64,000 nt of DNA from Deltaproteobacteria bacterium (GTDB lineage: Bacteria; Desulfobacterota; Syntrophobacteria; Syntrophobacterales; Syntrophobacteraceae). Both the position numbers and the translations under genes were made by a program. The stretch spans positions 17,914-81,913 of the forward strand of contig JAKAJS010000083.1 in the NCBI GenBank assembly GCA_021813685.1, read 5' to 3'. The notes under the pieces are model-generated. The model searched no databases, was not told the DNA's origin, and saw only the letters and a list, made by a program, of their open reading frames with translations. Shown here in pieces: positions 42,978 to 51,240 of the stretch (the stretch's first letter is position 1; the number at the start of each line of letters is the position of its first letter).

Positions 42978-43721
42978 CTAAATCCCTCCGGGCTTATAGC
43001 CATGAGTCGGTTCGTAGACTTCTCGGACGTGCTTTGCATGCCTCAGGTAGCCATCGAGCCGGTCGGCCAGCGGGAAGAGAACTCTTCTTCCGAGTATCCC
43101 CGCGCTGAGCCACATCGTCGCGCACCAGTACGGAATACCCAATAGTTCCGGTTGGGGTGGATAGCGCCACAATCCGTGCGAGACGCCAAAAAATTCCACC
43201 ACAAAACCCAGGCCCAGGAAGTAGGCAGCGCAATACATGTCCATGGGGTCGTGAAACAGGGTGAAAAGGATGGCCGTCGAACCGATGGTGGTCAGTAAGA
43301 GCAGGCGCGGCGACCACGAAAACAGGGGGAAAAAGGCGGCTGTGAGCAAAAGGCCGAAAATGCCTCTTCTATCGAGTACCACGCTGTTTCCTTTATCTCC
43401 CCTGAATCGCTTCATGTTGACGTAGTAAAAACCCCACAAAAACAGCTCATACCAGGGCATGAGCAATATGTCCCGCTGCTTGAAGGCAGAGCCTCCGGAT
43501 CTGCCCATGGAATAGTCCTGGAGTATGAAAAACAGGGAGGCCAGAGCAAAACTAAGGATTTCAAGGCGGCTTACGGGGCGGTATAGGATATACCAAAGCG
43601 GCAAAAGGAGGGCTGCTGCATAGAAAGAGTTGTCCACCGACCCGATCAAAGCGAGTGTGGCCAGAAGGGCAAACACGGACAATAGCTTCTGATTGCAGTG
43701 AAAACAACCTGGTTCTTGCAT
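42978..43721 (-). CDS. multi-pass membrane protein of unknown function
   Basis: A 247-residue inner-membrane protein with about seven hydrophobic segments (LLSVFALLATLALIGSV, FYAAALLLPLWYILY, LSFALASLFFILQDY, GIFGLLLTAAFFPLF, LLLLTTIGSTAILFTLF, YFLGLGFVVEFFGV, ATMWLSAGILG). It starts MQEPGCFHCNQK, with a CxxC just before the first segment. The motif FGVSHGLWRYPP near residue 195 recalls small membrane families of Desulfobacterota. I cannot assign a function. It follows the zinc-ribbon gene by 15 bases and converges on the VAO gene. Confidence 0.78.
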   Translation of the reverse strand: MQEPGCFHCNQKLLSVFALLATLALIGSVDNSFYAAALLLPLWYILYRPVSRLEILSFALASLFFILQDYSMGRSGGSAFKQRDILLMPWYELFLWGFYYVNMKRFRGDKGNSVVLDRRGIFGLLLTAAFFPLFSWSPRLLLLTTIGSTAILFTLFHDPMDMYCAAYFLGLGFVVEFFGVSHGLWRYPPQPELLGIPYWCATMWLSAGILGRRVLFPLADRLDGYLRHAKHVREVYEPTHGYKPGGI

Positions 43722-43736
43722 CTCCACCTCAGCCGC

Positions 43737-44033
43737 TTATCTTTGGGAACGTTTTTTCTCCGGCTGGCTTGTAAGGCTTTTCCCGCACCGGGAACACGTT
43801 GTTTCGCCGTCATAATTGAGCTCGCCGCATTTGCCGCATTCGATTGCACCGAGGAAGCGATATTTTTTCAGATAGGCTGCGATGGATCGCTTCGAAGCCT
43901 CACTTCCCGGCGCCTCGGCTCCAATCATGTCCAAAAGCGGGTCGGAAAAGATTTGCTCCATTCCTTCTCCCTCTCTTTCCTGTTGGTTATCCTCGTAGGG
44001 TACAAGCTCGGCACCATGGACTTTTCCGGCCAT
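43737..44033 (-). CDS. small zinc-ribbon protein
   Basis: A 98-residue soluble protein. The first half is acidic (MAGKVHGAELVPYEDNQQER) and the second half has a zinc ribbon (IECGKCGELNYDGETTCSRCGK). The frame is open to 44243, but GAAAGGA near 44041 supports a start at 44033 or 44036. A helical stretch SKRSIAAYLKKYRFLGAIE links the halves. Family unknown to me; probably co-transcribed with the membrane protein that follows it. Confidence 0.7.
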   Translation of the reverse strand: MAGKVHGAELVPYEDNQQEREGEGMEQIFSDPLLDMIGAEAPGSEASKRSIAAYLKKYRFLGAIECGKCGELNYDGETTCSRCGKSLTSQPEKKRSQR

Positions 44034-44167
44034 CATTTTTCCTTTCACAGAAAATCTTCGCATGAAATGCATCCGGACCGCCGGGGCAGGCGGCTTATGG
44101 ATCGTTCGGCAGAATTTGCGAAAAACTTGAACACTATTTTGCGTAATGCCGGAACGAGAAAGCAGTA

Positions 44168-44962
44168 TCAGACGATGCTCCGGACCACTCCGCCGTCTAC
44201 CCGCAGTGCGGCACCGTTTGTGGCCGAAGCCTGCGGGCTGCATACGTAGACGATCATCGCGGCCACTTCCTCGGGGGTGGAAAATCGTTGCAGGAGAGAA
44301 GTCGGCCGCATCGTGCGGAAGAACTCCTTCTCGACCTCCGAAGCGGTTTTGGACTGGGACTTTGCAAGACCCTGGACGAACTGCTCGACTCCCTCGGAGC
44401 GCGTAGGTCCCGGGAGCACCGAGTTGACCGTCACGCCGCTTCCCGCAGTGAGCTCGGCAAGGCCGCGCGCGAGAGAAATCTGCGCCGTTTTGGTCACTCC
44501 ATAATGAATCATTTCAACCGGGATCTGCAGGGCCGATTCGCTGGATACAAAAACGATCCTGCCCCAATTCTTCCGCAGCATCGTGGGCAGATAGAGCCTG
44601 CTGAGCCTTATGCCGCTCAGCACATTTGTCTCGAAGAGGTGCTGCCAGTCTGAATCGTCTATTTCGATAAAGGGCTTGGCTTCATAAATCCCCAGGTTGT
44701 TTACCAGGATGTCCACCTCCGGAAGCGCCCCGGCCAGCAGTTCAAAACCTTCCCGTGTTCCCAGGTCGGCCGCAATCCCTGTGATAGAAGCCCCCTTGTG
44801 CTCTCGGCCTATTTGCCTGACCGCTTCATCGACCCTGGCTTGCGTGCGGCCGTTTACCACCACGGAGGCCCCCTCGCCGGCAAAAAGCGATGCGGCGGCA
44901 AATCCGATCCCGGCGGTTGACCCGGTGACCAGCGCGATCTTCCCTTTTAATTGCAGCTCCAT
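44168..44962 (-). CDS. short-chain dehydrogenase/reductase
   Basis: A 264-residue classical SDR after GGGGGAGTAA. NAD(P)-binding motif ALVTGSTAGIGFAAA is at residues 10-24, followed by NNLGIY (NNAG variant), catalytic Ser in VFVSSESALQ, and YGVTKTAQ (YxxxK). VLPGPTRSEGVEQFVQG and the C-terminal GAALRVDGGVVRSIV complete the fold. An Arg at the end of the second strand (VVVNGRTQAR) favours NADP(H). Substrate unknown; no pathway neighbours. Confidence 0.92.
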   Translation of the reverse strand: MELQLKGKIALVTGSTAGIGFAAASLFAGEGASVVVNGRTQARVDEAVRQIGREHKGASITGIAADLGTREGFELLAGALPEVDILVNNLGIYEAKPFIEIDDSDWQHLFETNVLSGIRLSRLYLPTMLRKNWGRIVFVSSESALQIPVEMIHYGVTKTAQISLARGLAELTAGSGVTVNSVLPGPTRSEGVEQFVQGLAKSQSKTASEVEKEFFRTMRPTSLLQRFSTPEEVAAMIVYVCSPQASATNGAALRVDGGVVRSIV

Positions 44963-44985
44963 TTACTCCCCCTTGGAAGAAACCA

Positions 44986-45059
44986 TTCAAATCCCCCCCC
45001 CCTTGAAAAGGGGGGAAATCCGTCCTGTCGGCACCTTGCGTCGGGTCTCCGGATGGAAA
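44986..45059. repeat. dispersed hairpin repeat, relative of 32581-32658
   Basis: A C-run, CTTGAAAA, a G-run, then GGCACCTTGCGTCGGGTCTC and CGGATGG. The same layout occurs at 32581-32658. Both lie in intergenic gaps past gene ends. Confidence 0.6.
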
Positions 45060-45126
45060 CTAATGTAATCATGGTAGATAAACGGGGAAAGGAAAGGCGG
45101 GTTGCTGTGCCCTTCGCAGGTTTTTC

Positions 45127-45813
45127 TCATGCCTTTTCCCCGACGTGGTCGCGTAGAGCCCTTATTACGTCCGGCAGGGTGTTTTCCACGACCCAGGCCT
45201 TCACGAATCCGGGCACGAGAGGCCCGGGGTCGACAAGCGTATCGTAGACCACGATCTGGGTCTTCGGGCCAATGGAGATGATGCGGAAATAGCCTTCGTT
45301 TATTTTTGCTTCCCCCCGAACCTGTTTCCAGCTGAGGTAGTTTGGCGCCTCCATGGTCTCTTCATTTACCAGGGTGGTGTTGATGTTGAAAAAAAGGAGA
45401 TGGAACCTGATTTTGAGAAGTTCGAGCCTCCGGTTTGGGGGCAGGGGAGAAGTGGGTTTCAGTATCTCGCACGACTCGAGCGTCGGCATGATGGGAGGAG
45501 ATTTGCCGCAATTTTCGACTTCGTCCCATACGCTCCGGGCACTCGCGTGTACGACGCCGATAATTGCGACATGCACCCCCGATTTTTCGGCCGGAACCGG
45601 ACGCGATTGCGTTATGAGTTCCCCGCGCAGAAGCTGCAGGTATTGTGAGGCATCGATCCTCTCGGCACAAAGAGCCGCTGCGATGTTTGCCGGAAGAGCG
45701 CACCATTGCGGCCCATCCGATTGGAACTGCGGCGTTGAAGCTTTGGCCATAGCGAGAACGCCCGTTGACAAAATGAGGGTGAGAGCAAGCCTGAAGGCTT
45801 TTCCTCCTTGCAT
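45127..45813 (-). CDS. exported START/SRPBCC-like lipid-binding protein
   Basis: A 228-residue protein with a signal peptide (KAFRLALTLILSTGVLAMAKA) and a predicted cleavage near residue 25. The rest looks like a START-type SRPBCC domain: GVHVAIIGVVHASARSVWDE, NCGKSPPIMPTLESCEIL, YFRIISIGPKTQIVVYDTLV and VVENTLPDVIRALRDHVGE. Such domains hold hydrophobic ligands. AGGAAG lies six bases before ATG 45813; the upstream open frame is a shadow of ku. Periplasmic lipid or hopanoid carriage is possible but unproven. Confidence 0.78.
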   Translation of the reverse strand: MQGGKAFRLALTLILSTGVLAMAKASTPQFQSDGPQWCALPANIAAALCAERIDASQYLQLLRGELITQSRPVPAEKSGVHVAIIGVVHASARSVWDEVENCGKSPPIMPTLESCEILKPTSPLPPNRRLELLKIRFHLLFFNINTTLVNEETMEAPNYLSWKQVRGEAKINEGYFRIISIGPKTQIVVYDTLVDPGPLVPGFVKAWVVENTLPDVIRALRDHVGEKA

Positions 45814-45952
45814 TTTGCGTCTTCCTGTTCGTGGATAGGCAACCCCTGCACAGAAGTTAATTCCACCAGGTGACCTTGTCCTCCTCCATGGCGGGAATCT
45901 TTGGGCGCAATTATCTTTATTTGTAAATTCCCCTTCCAGGAGGCGGCGATCG

Positions 45953-46816
45953 ATGGCTCGGCCAATTTGGAAAGGAAACATCTCTTTCGGACTCGTGAAC
46001 ATCCCGATAACGCTTTTTACAGCCGAAAACAAACAGGAGCTGCACTTTAAACTGCTGGACCGGCGCACCCGTTCGGAGGTTCGCTATGAGCGGGTAAGCG
46101 AGGCGACGGGCCAGCAGGTTCCCCTCGAAGAGATCGTTCGGGGGTACCGGTATGAAGGGGGCGATTACATCCTTCTGACCGATGAGGATTTTAAAAAGGC
46201 GGCCGTGGAAGCGACGCAGACGATCGAGATTTCGGATTTCGTCGATTTGAAAGCGATCGAGTATACGTATTTCGAAAAGCCCTACTACGTGGTGCCCGAT
46301 AAGAGGGCCGAAAAAGGGTATGTATTGCTTCGCGAGGTCCTTCGGCGCACGGGCAAGGTGGCGATTTCCAAGGTGGTGATACGCACGCGGCAGTACCTTG
46401 CGGCGCTGATCCCCCAGGGCGATGCGCTGGTCCTGGAGATCCTGCGCTATTACCGGGAGCTCCGGGAGCAGTCCGAATTCCATTTTCCGGCGGGAAGCCT
46501 CGAAGAGTACAAGGTTTCCGAACGCGAACTGCAGGTCGCGCAGATGCTGGTGGAGAGTATGACCGGCGAATGGGACCCGATGCAGTATCACGATGAGTAC
46601 CACGATGCTTTGATGCAGTGGATCGAGCAGAAGGCCCGGGCCGGCGGGGCGGTTTCCCCGGCTGGAGAGCGCGCCGAGGGGCGCGAGCGGGGAAAGGTCG
46701 TGGACATGATGGAGTTGCTCAAACAAAGCGTCGAACAGGCGGCGGCACGGCGCGGCAGAGCGCGGGATGAGTCCGGGGAGGAGCCCGGGCAAAGCTCCGC
46801 GGGTGGGGCCGCCTAG
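45953..46816 (+). CDS. ku: Ku protein (bacterial NHEJ)
   Basis: A 287-residue bacterial Ku starting MARPIWKGNISFGLVNIPIT, the family signature, with FKLLDRRTRSEVRYERV, VPLEEIVRGYRYEGGDYILL and YFEKPYYVVPD. The homodimeric ring binds DNA ends and recruits LigD. AGGAGGCGG precedes the ATG. The tail is basic and low complexity (AARRGRARDESGEEPG), typical of the DNA/LigD-interacting extension. It lies 18 bases before ligD, so both are one transcript. Confidence 0.97.
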   Translation: MARPIWKGNISFGLVNIPITLFTAENKQELHFKLLDRRTRSEVRYERVSEATGQQVPLEEIVRGYRYEGGDYILLTDEDFKKAAVEATQTIEISDFVDLKAIEYTYFEKPYYVVPDKRAEKGYVLLREVLRRTGKVAISKVVIRTRQYLAALIPQGDALVLEILRYYRELREQSEFHFPAGSLEEYKVSERELQVAQMLVESMTGEWDPMQYHDEYHDALMQWIEQKARAGGAVSPAGERAEGRERGKVVDMMELLKQSVEQAAARRGRARDESGEEPGQSSAGGAA

Positions 46817-46834
46817 AGTTGCGGAGCTCTCCGG

Positions 46835-49333
46835 ATGGAGCTGGAAGAATACGAACAGAAGCGCAACTTCGACACTACCCCGGAGCCTGAGGGTAGGGTA
46901 GGGCCGAGCCTTGCCGGCAATCTATATGTTATTCAGAAACACGCCGCGAGTCGTCTCCACTACGATCTGCGCCTGGAACTGGACGGGGTTTTGAAAAGCT
47001 GGGCCGTTCCCAAAGGGCCCAGCCTGCGAGCCGGGGAAAAAAGGCTTGCCGTTCATGTCGAAGACCATCCTGTCGAGTACGGCGCCTTCGAGGGAGTGAT
47101 CCCCGAGGGCGAATACGGCGGCGGGACGGTCATGCTCTGGGACCGGGGCACATGGGCCCCTATTGGAGACCCGCGGGAAGGATTTTTAAAAGGAGACCTC
47201 AAGTTCGAACTCCACGGCCAAAAGCTGAGGGGTAGCTGGGTGCTTGCCCGAATGAAGGGGAAAGCGGGCGAGGAGGATAAAAACTGGCTCCTGATCAAGA
47301 AGCGGGACGGCGCCGCTATCTCGGGTACCGAGCCCGAACCGGTCGAAACACGCAACCGGAGTGTTTCTACCGGTCGCACCATGGAGGAGATCCGGGAGGA
47401 GGGGAATTTGGTCCGACCCTCCCCGGTGGTGCCCGCCAATTTGCCGGGCGCTCGCAAAGCCCCTCAGCCCGTCTCCTTTCGGCCCCAGCTCGCGGTTTCG
47501 AGGAGCGATCCCCCGGAAGGCGACGACTGGGTTCACGAGATCAAGTACGATGGCTATCGCATTCTGAGCCTTCTTGCGGGCGGACGGGTTCGCCTTCTTT
47601 CCCGAAACGGGCGGGAGTGGACCGATCGTTTCCGGGAAATCGCCACGGCCCTTTCCGCACTTCCGGTCGAGAGCTGCATTCTGGACGGGGAGGTCGTAGT
47701 TGTCGATGAAAAGGGGCGGACCGATTTTCAGGCTCTGCAGAACCTCTTGCAGGGGATTGCGGCGGGAAGCCTCGCTTATTTTGTCTTCGACCTTCCCTGG
47801 TGCGCCGGATACGATCTTACCCGAACTCCGCTTCTCGAGCGCAAAACGCTTCTAAAACAACTCCTGGAGCCCCTTGGGCACAACTCCCGGGTTCTTTTTG
47901 CCGAACACATCCGGGGGCAGGGGGGGAGCGTCTTTAATAGCGCCTGCCGTCTGGGCCTGGAGGGGATCGTGTCCAAGCAGGCGAATAGCCCCTACGAGCA
48001 GAAAAGATCGCGCCGATGGGGCAAGGTCAAATGCTTTCGGCGCCAGGAATTCGTAGTGGGCGGCTTTACCGACCCGGGTGGTGCGCGCGAGGGGTTCGGG
48101 GCGCTCCTGCTTGGCTGCCACGATCCAGGCGGCAACCTCCTCTATGCGGGCAGGGTCGGGACCGGCTTCGACGACCGGATGCTCCGGAAGCTTTCCGCCA
48201 TGCTTTTCCCCATGCAGGTGAGCCGCTCTCCTTTCGTCAACCCCCCCACGGGCTATGAGGCCAGGGGCGTCCACTATATCCGGCCGGAACTCGTGGTCGA
48301 AGTGGAATTTTCCGACTGGACCAGTGATGGAATCCTCCGTCACCCTTCCTTTAAAGGAATACGAGAAGACAAGGACCCGGCGGAGATCGTCCGGGAAGAG
48401 TCTCTATCCGCAAAAACGCCCTCCCTTCCGCCCGCCCGACCGGCAGCCGCGTCTTCCGGCCCCTATCTCACCAACCCCGATCGGGTCTTCTATCCGGAAA
48501 TCGGGATCACCAAGCAGGACCTCGCCGACTATTATGCAGATATCGCCGATCGGATTCTGCCCCATCTCCGGGGGCGTCCGCTCTCTCTTGTCCGCTGCCC
48601 GGAGGGGAGGGGAAAAGAGTGCTTTTTCCAGAAACACCTCGGGGATTCCGCTCCGCGTGATCTTAAGTCTCTGCAAATCAAGGAAAAAGACGGCCGGGAA
48701 TATTACAGCGTACTGGACGATGCCGCCGGCTTGACCGCACTGGCGCAGATCGGCGTCCTCGAAATACACGTCTGGGGAAGTCGGGAGCAGGCGTTGGAGC
48801 AGCCCGACATGATGATCTTCGACCTCGACCCGGCGCCCGATGTCGCATGGGAGCGGATGATCGAGGCCGCCCTCACGGTGCGCGACCGGCTTGCGGAGAC
48901 GGGTCTTGCAAGCTTTGTCAAAACGACCGGCGGCAAGGGCCTGCACATAGTCGTTCCTCTTTTGCCGGCAGCCGACTGGACCACGGTCAAAGCCTTTTCA
49001 AAGGCGCTCGCCGACCGGATCGTGCGGGATGCGCCCGAAAAATATATCGCAACCATGTCCCGGGAGAAGCGGAAGGGAAAAATTTTCATCGACTATCTCA
49101 GAAACGGCCGCGGTGCCACGAGCATAGCCCCCTATTCCACCCGAAAAAGGCAGAACGCACCCGTAGCCGTCCCGGTATCGTGGGAGGAATTGATCTCCGG
49201 CGGTCTGCGGTCGGATAGCTTCACTCTCCACAATATTCGACGCAGATTGGAAAGCCTCGCTGAAGACCCCTGGGAGGGCTATTTTCCCGTGCGCCAGGAA
49301 ATCACGGACGAAATGAAAATTCGGAGCTTCTAA
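46835..49333 (+). CDS. ligD: multidomain DNA ligase LigD (phosphoesterase-ligase-polymerase)
   Basis: An 832-residue LigD with the order phosphoesterase, ligase, polymerase, as in Pseudomonas. The 3'-phosphoesterase domain spans about 1-165 (NFDTTPEPEG, HAASRLHYDLRLELDG, EGEYGGGTVMLWDRG). The ATP-dependent ligase domain runs about 215-525 with nucleotidyl Lys 237 in HEIKYDGYR, LDGEVVVVDEKGR and EGIVSKQANSPY. The primase-polymerase domain spans about 545-830 with metal motif MIFDLDPAP and VKTTGGKGLHIVVPL. With Ku it repairs double-strand breaks without homology. Its stop overlaps the convergent PIN gene by four bases. Confidence 0.97.
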   Translation: MELEEYEQKRNFDTTPEPEGRVGPSLAGNLYVIQKHAASRLHYDLRLELDGVLKSWAVPKGPSLRAGEKRLAVHVEDHPVEYGAFEGVIPEGEYGGGTVMLWDRGTWAPIGDPREGFLKGDLKFELHGQKLRGSWVLARMKGKAGEEDKNWLLIKKRDGAAISGTEPEPVETRNRSVSTGRTMEEIREEGNLVRPSPVVPANLPGARKAPQPVSFRPQLAVSRSDPPEGDDWVHEIKYDGYRILSLLAGGRVRLLSRNGREWTDRFREIATALSALPVESCILDGEVVVVDEKGRTDFQALQNLLQGIAAGSLAYFVFDLPWCAGYDLTRTPLLERKTLLKQLLEPLGHNSRVLFAEHIRGQGGSVFNSACRLGLEGIVSKQANSPYEQKRSRRWGKVKCFRRQEFVVGGFTDPGGAREGFGALLLGCHDPGGNLLYAGRVGTGFDDRMLRKLSAMLFPMQVSRSPFVNPPTGYEARGVHYIRPELVVEVEFSDWTSDGILRHPSFKGIREDKDPAEIVREESLSAKTPSLPPARPAAASSGPYLTNPDRVFYPEIGITKQDLADYYADIADRILPHLRGRPLSLVRCPEGRGKECFFQKHLGDSAPRDLKSLQIKEKDGREYYSVLDDAAGLTALAQIGVLEIHVWGSREQALEQPDMMIFDLDPAPDVAWERMIEAALTVRDRLAETGLASFVKTTGGKGLHIVVPLLPAADWTTVKAFSKALADRIVRDAPEKYIATMSREKRKGKIFIDYLRNGRGATSIAPYSTRKRQNAPVAVPVSWEELISGGLRSDSFTLHNIRRRLESLAEDPWEGYFPVRQEITDEMKIRSF

Positions 49334-49719
49334 TGGGAGGCTTCGATGTCTGTCTGAGAAAAGTCGCCGCCTTTATAGAGAAGTGTTTCGCCGACACACT
49401 TTGCAAGAGCATAGGAACAGCAGTCGCCAATATTCAGCCCCGCCGGGTGTCGGCCTTTACCGTATTTTCTCCATGCAGACCTTGCAATTTCCAGTTGCTC
49501 ATTTGTCAGGGGAACGATTTCGATTTTTGCCCGGGACATAAGAAGATCGAGTTCGCGCCCCCCATGATCGCCCTTCCGCGCTTCTATCACAATTGCCGTT
49601 TCTAATGCCGTGAAGGTGCTGATGAGTTTTCTGGGGGCCTTGGCTATCGCCAGAGCAAAAAGTTCGGCTTCCGGTTCTCCAAGCAGGATAGCGATCAGGG
49701 CGGAAGTATCGATGACCAT
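49330..49719 (-). CDS. PIN-domain toxin (VapC-like)
   Basis: A 129-residue PIN-domain RNase. The acidic metal site is visible as Asp in MVIDTSALIAILL, Glu in FTALETAIVIEAR, Asp/Cys region LNIGDCCSYALAK and Asp in YKGGDFSQTDI. VapC toxins cut tRNA or rRNA when not bound by antitoxin. The start codon overlaps the antitoxin stop by one base (TAATG), giving translational coupling. The order antitoxin-toxin is usual. Confidence 0.92.
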   Translation of the reverse strand: MVIDTSALIAILLGEPEAELFALAIAKAPRKLISTFTALETAIVIEARKGDHGGRELDLLMSRAKIEIVPLTNEQLEIARSAWRKYGKGRHPAGLNIGDCCSYALAKCVGETLLYKGGDFSQTDIEASH

Positions 49720-49973
49720 TACCTGGGGGCTCCCGTCTCATCATAGCCAAGAATCTCGTCTGCCCCACGCCGGTCCTTATCCGGCAGCGTCCTGCACCGC
49801 AACGATATTTTCATTATTTCCTCGGCAATTTCGGTGGCCGAGTTCCGTCCCTTAAGGCGAACGAGTCGCTCCTCCAGAGCGTGTATAATAGCCTGCGTGA
49901 GATTTTCCCCACTTTCCGCCGCCACCTCGCGGGCAAGTTTTTCTGCTTTTGGATTCCTGATACTGAGCGCCAT
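49719..49973 (-). CDS. VapB-type antitoxin (PSK-like transcription factor)
   Basis: An 84-residue protein starting MALSIRNPKAEKLAREVAAE, followed by TQAIIHALEERLVRLKGR, matching the Rv0623/PSK-type VapB antitoxins: an N-terminal ribbon-helix-helix for DNA binding and a C-terminal toxin-binding tail (EIAEEIMKISLRCRTLPDKD). GGAGAGG precedes ATG 49973; the open frame to 50021 lacks support. It neutralises the PIN toxin encoded next and probably represses the pair. Confidence 0.88.
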   Translation of the reverse strand: MALSIRNPKAEKLAREVAAESGENLTQAIIHALEERLVRLKGRNSATEIAEEIMKISLRCRTLPDKDRRGADEILGYDETGAPR

Positions 49974-50162
49974 GGAACCTCTCCGGTTCTTCGTATTGAA
50001 AAGATGATTCAGTATATACATATAGGTTCAAAGATTCAAGGGGGATTTCCCGATGGATCTTTTGCCTGTTCGGCCATAGGACAAATTTACCTCGGCAGCT
50101 GCTTGATTCCGTCCCGGTTCCAGTTATAGTAGCATCATGATGCTTAACCAAAGGACATCATT

Positions 50163-50429
50163 ATGCGTACTACATTGACCATTGACGACGAAATCGCAAA
50201 GTCGTTGAGGGATTTGGCGCATCGCAGCGGCAGGCCGTTTCGGCATGTCGTAAACGACGCCTTGCGAAAGGGTTTGAACGCGCTCGAAAATCCCGATGGA
50301 AAGCCTTACAGATTGTCGCCTGCCTCACTGGGGGATGTCCGTTCGAATCTCGATCTGGACAAGGCGCTGCGTTTGGCGGGCGAGTTGGAAGATGCGGCAA
50401 TCGCAGTGAAACTGGAGCTGCGGAAGTGA
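50163..50429 (+). CDS. ribbon-helix-helix antitoxin (VapB-like)
   Basis: An 88-residue protein starting MRTTLTIDDEIAKSLRDLAH, the ribbon-helix-helix strand and helix of VapB antitoxins, followed by PFRHVVNDALRKGLNA and an acidic, hydrophobic tail (ALRLAGELEDAAIAVKLELR) that should wrap the toxin. It overlaps the PIN gene by four bases (GTGA). It is unrelated in detail to the antitoxin encoded divergently 190 bases away, so two distinct modules are side by side. Confidence 0.88.
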   Translation: MRTTLTIDDEIAKSLRDLAHRSGRPFRHVVNDALRKGLNALENPDGKPYRLSPASLGDVRSNLDLDKALRLAGELEDAAIAVKLELRK

Positions 50430-50863
50430 TCCTGGTGGATGTAAATCTGCTGCTCTACGCGGTGAACCAGGATCTACCGCAGCATGCCCGCTCACGCGCC
50501 TGGCTCGAAGATGTGCTGTCGGGCAGTGAATCCGTGGGGTTGCCATGGGTGGTTACCCTCGCCTTTTTGCGTCTCACTACCAGTTCGCGTGTTTTTCAAC
50601 GTCCTCTTCCCGTCGAGCATGCCCTCGCTTATGTTGAGGAATGGCTGGCACAGCCGGTGGTGGCAACGATTGCTCCCGGTCAGGGCCACTGGATGATTCT
50701 GCGAAATCTGCTGCTCGACTCCGGAACGGGAGGAAATCTGGCAACCGATGCCCATATCGCCGCTCTCGCCATTGAATATGGCTGCACCGTTTACTCCACG
50801 GACAACGATTTCAAGCGATTTGCCGGAATACGCCATATAAATCCGTTGGCCGTAACAAGGTAG
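50426..50863 (+). CDS. PIN-domain toxin (VapC-like, second module)
   Basis: A 145-residue PIN-domain protein from a GTG start overlapping the antitoxin. Acidic residues: Asp in ILVDVNLLLYAVN, the Trp/Asp pair in RAWLEDVLSG, Asp in GGNLATDAHIAALAIEYGC and Asp in YSTDNDFKRFAGI. The DVNLLLYA start and the TDNDF motif mark the 'TA system VapC family' branch that differs from the first PIN toxin here. It should act as an RNase checked by the preceding protein. Confidence 0.92.
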   Translation: MILVDVNLLLYAVNQDLPQHARSRAWLEDVLSGSESVGLPWVVTLAFLRLTTSSRVFQRPLPVEHALAYVEEWLAQPVVATIAPGQGHWMILRNLLLDSGTGGNLATDAHIAALAIEYGCTVYSTDNDFKRFAGIRHINPLAVTR

Positions 50864-51240
50864 TTTTCATCCGGAAAGCCCTTGGGCAAAAGCGCAGCGT
50901 CGCCCACCAAGAGGTTTTCGGATGGATACCCGGCAGAGCGGGAGTGGATTGCCGGAAGGGTCTTTTTTCTTTTCACCGTTCATCCATCACTGTTCACTCA
51001 TCCTATCCCCAGTACCCTGCTGCCTTGCGCCCGACCTCAGCTTGGCGAGCGCATCGTGCGCCGCGTTGATGAGGGGGTGCACGGCCATTCGCACCCACAG
51101 CCCCCTCTGCTGTGGCCGAAAGCCCTTTTACCACTTGCAAAATGGACTCTTTGGCCTTATAGCCTTTTTGTCGATTGGATATGTTTGCGCCATCCGGCAG
51201 GGGCAGCGGATTGGGAAAAAAAGGGGCTTTGAGGAATAGT
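50864..51240. other. intergenic region with a dispersed repeat
   Basis: About 380 bases. The first part (50869-50925) is an inverted relative of element A at 32414-32460 (CCATCCGAAAACCTCT, GGTGGGCGACGCTGCGC, TTTTGCCCAAGGG on the minus strand). The rest includes TTCACCGTTCATCC-type short repeats and the presumed promoter of the cyclase gene. No gene is supported. Confidence 0.5.

Noticed and set aside
43737..44243. A 168-residue reading of the small zinc-ribbon gene
   Set aside because: The upstream 70 residues are Arg-rich shadow sequence overlapping the SDR gene; the ribosome site supports 44033 or 44036.
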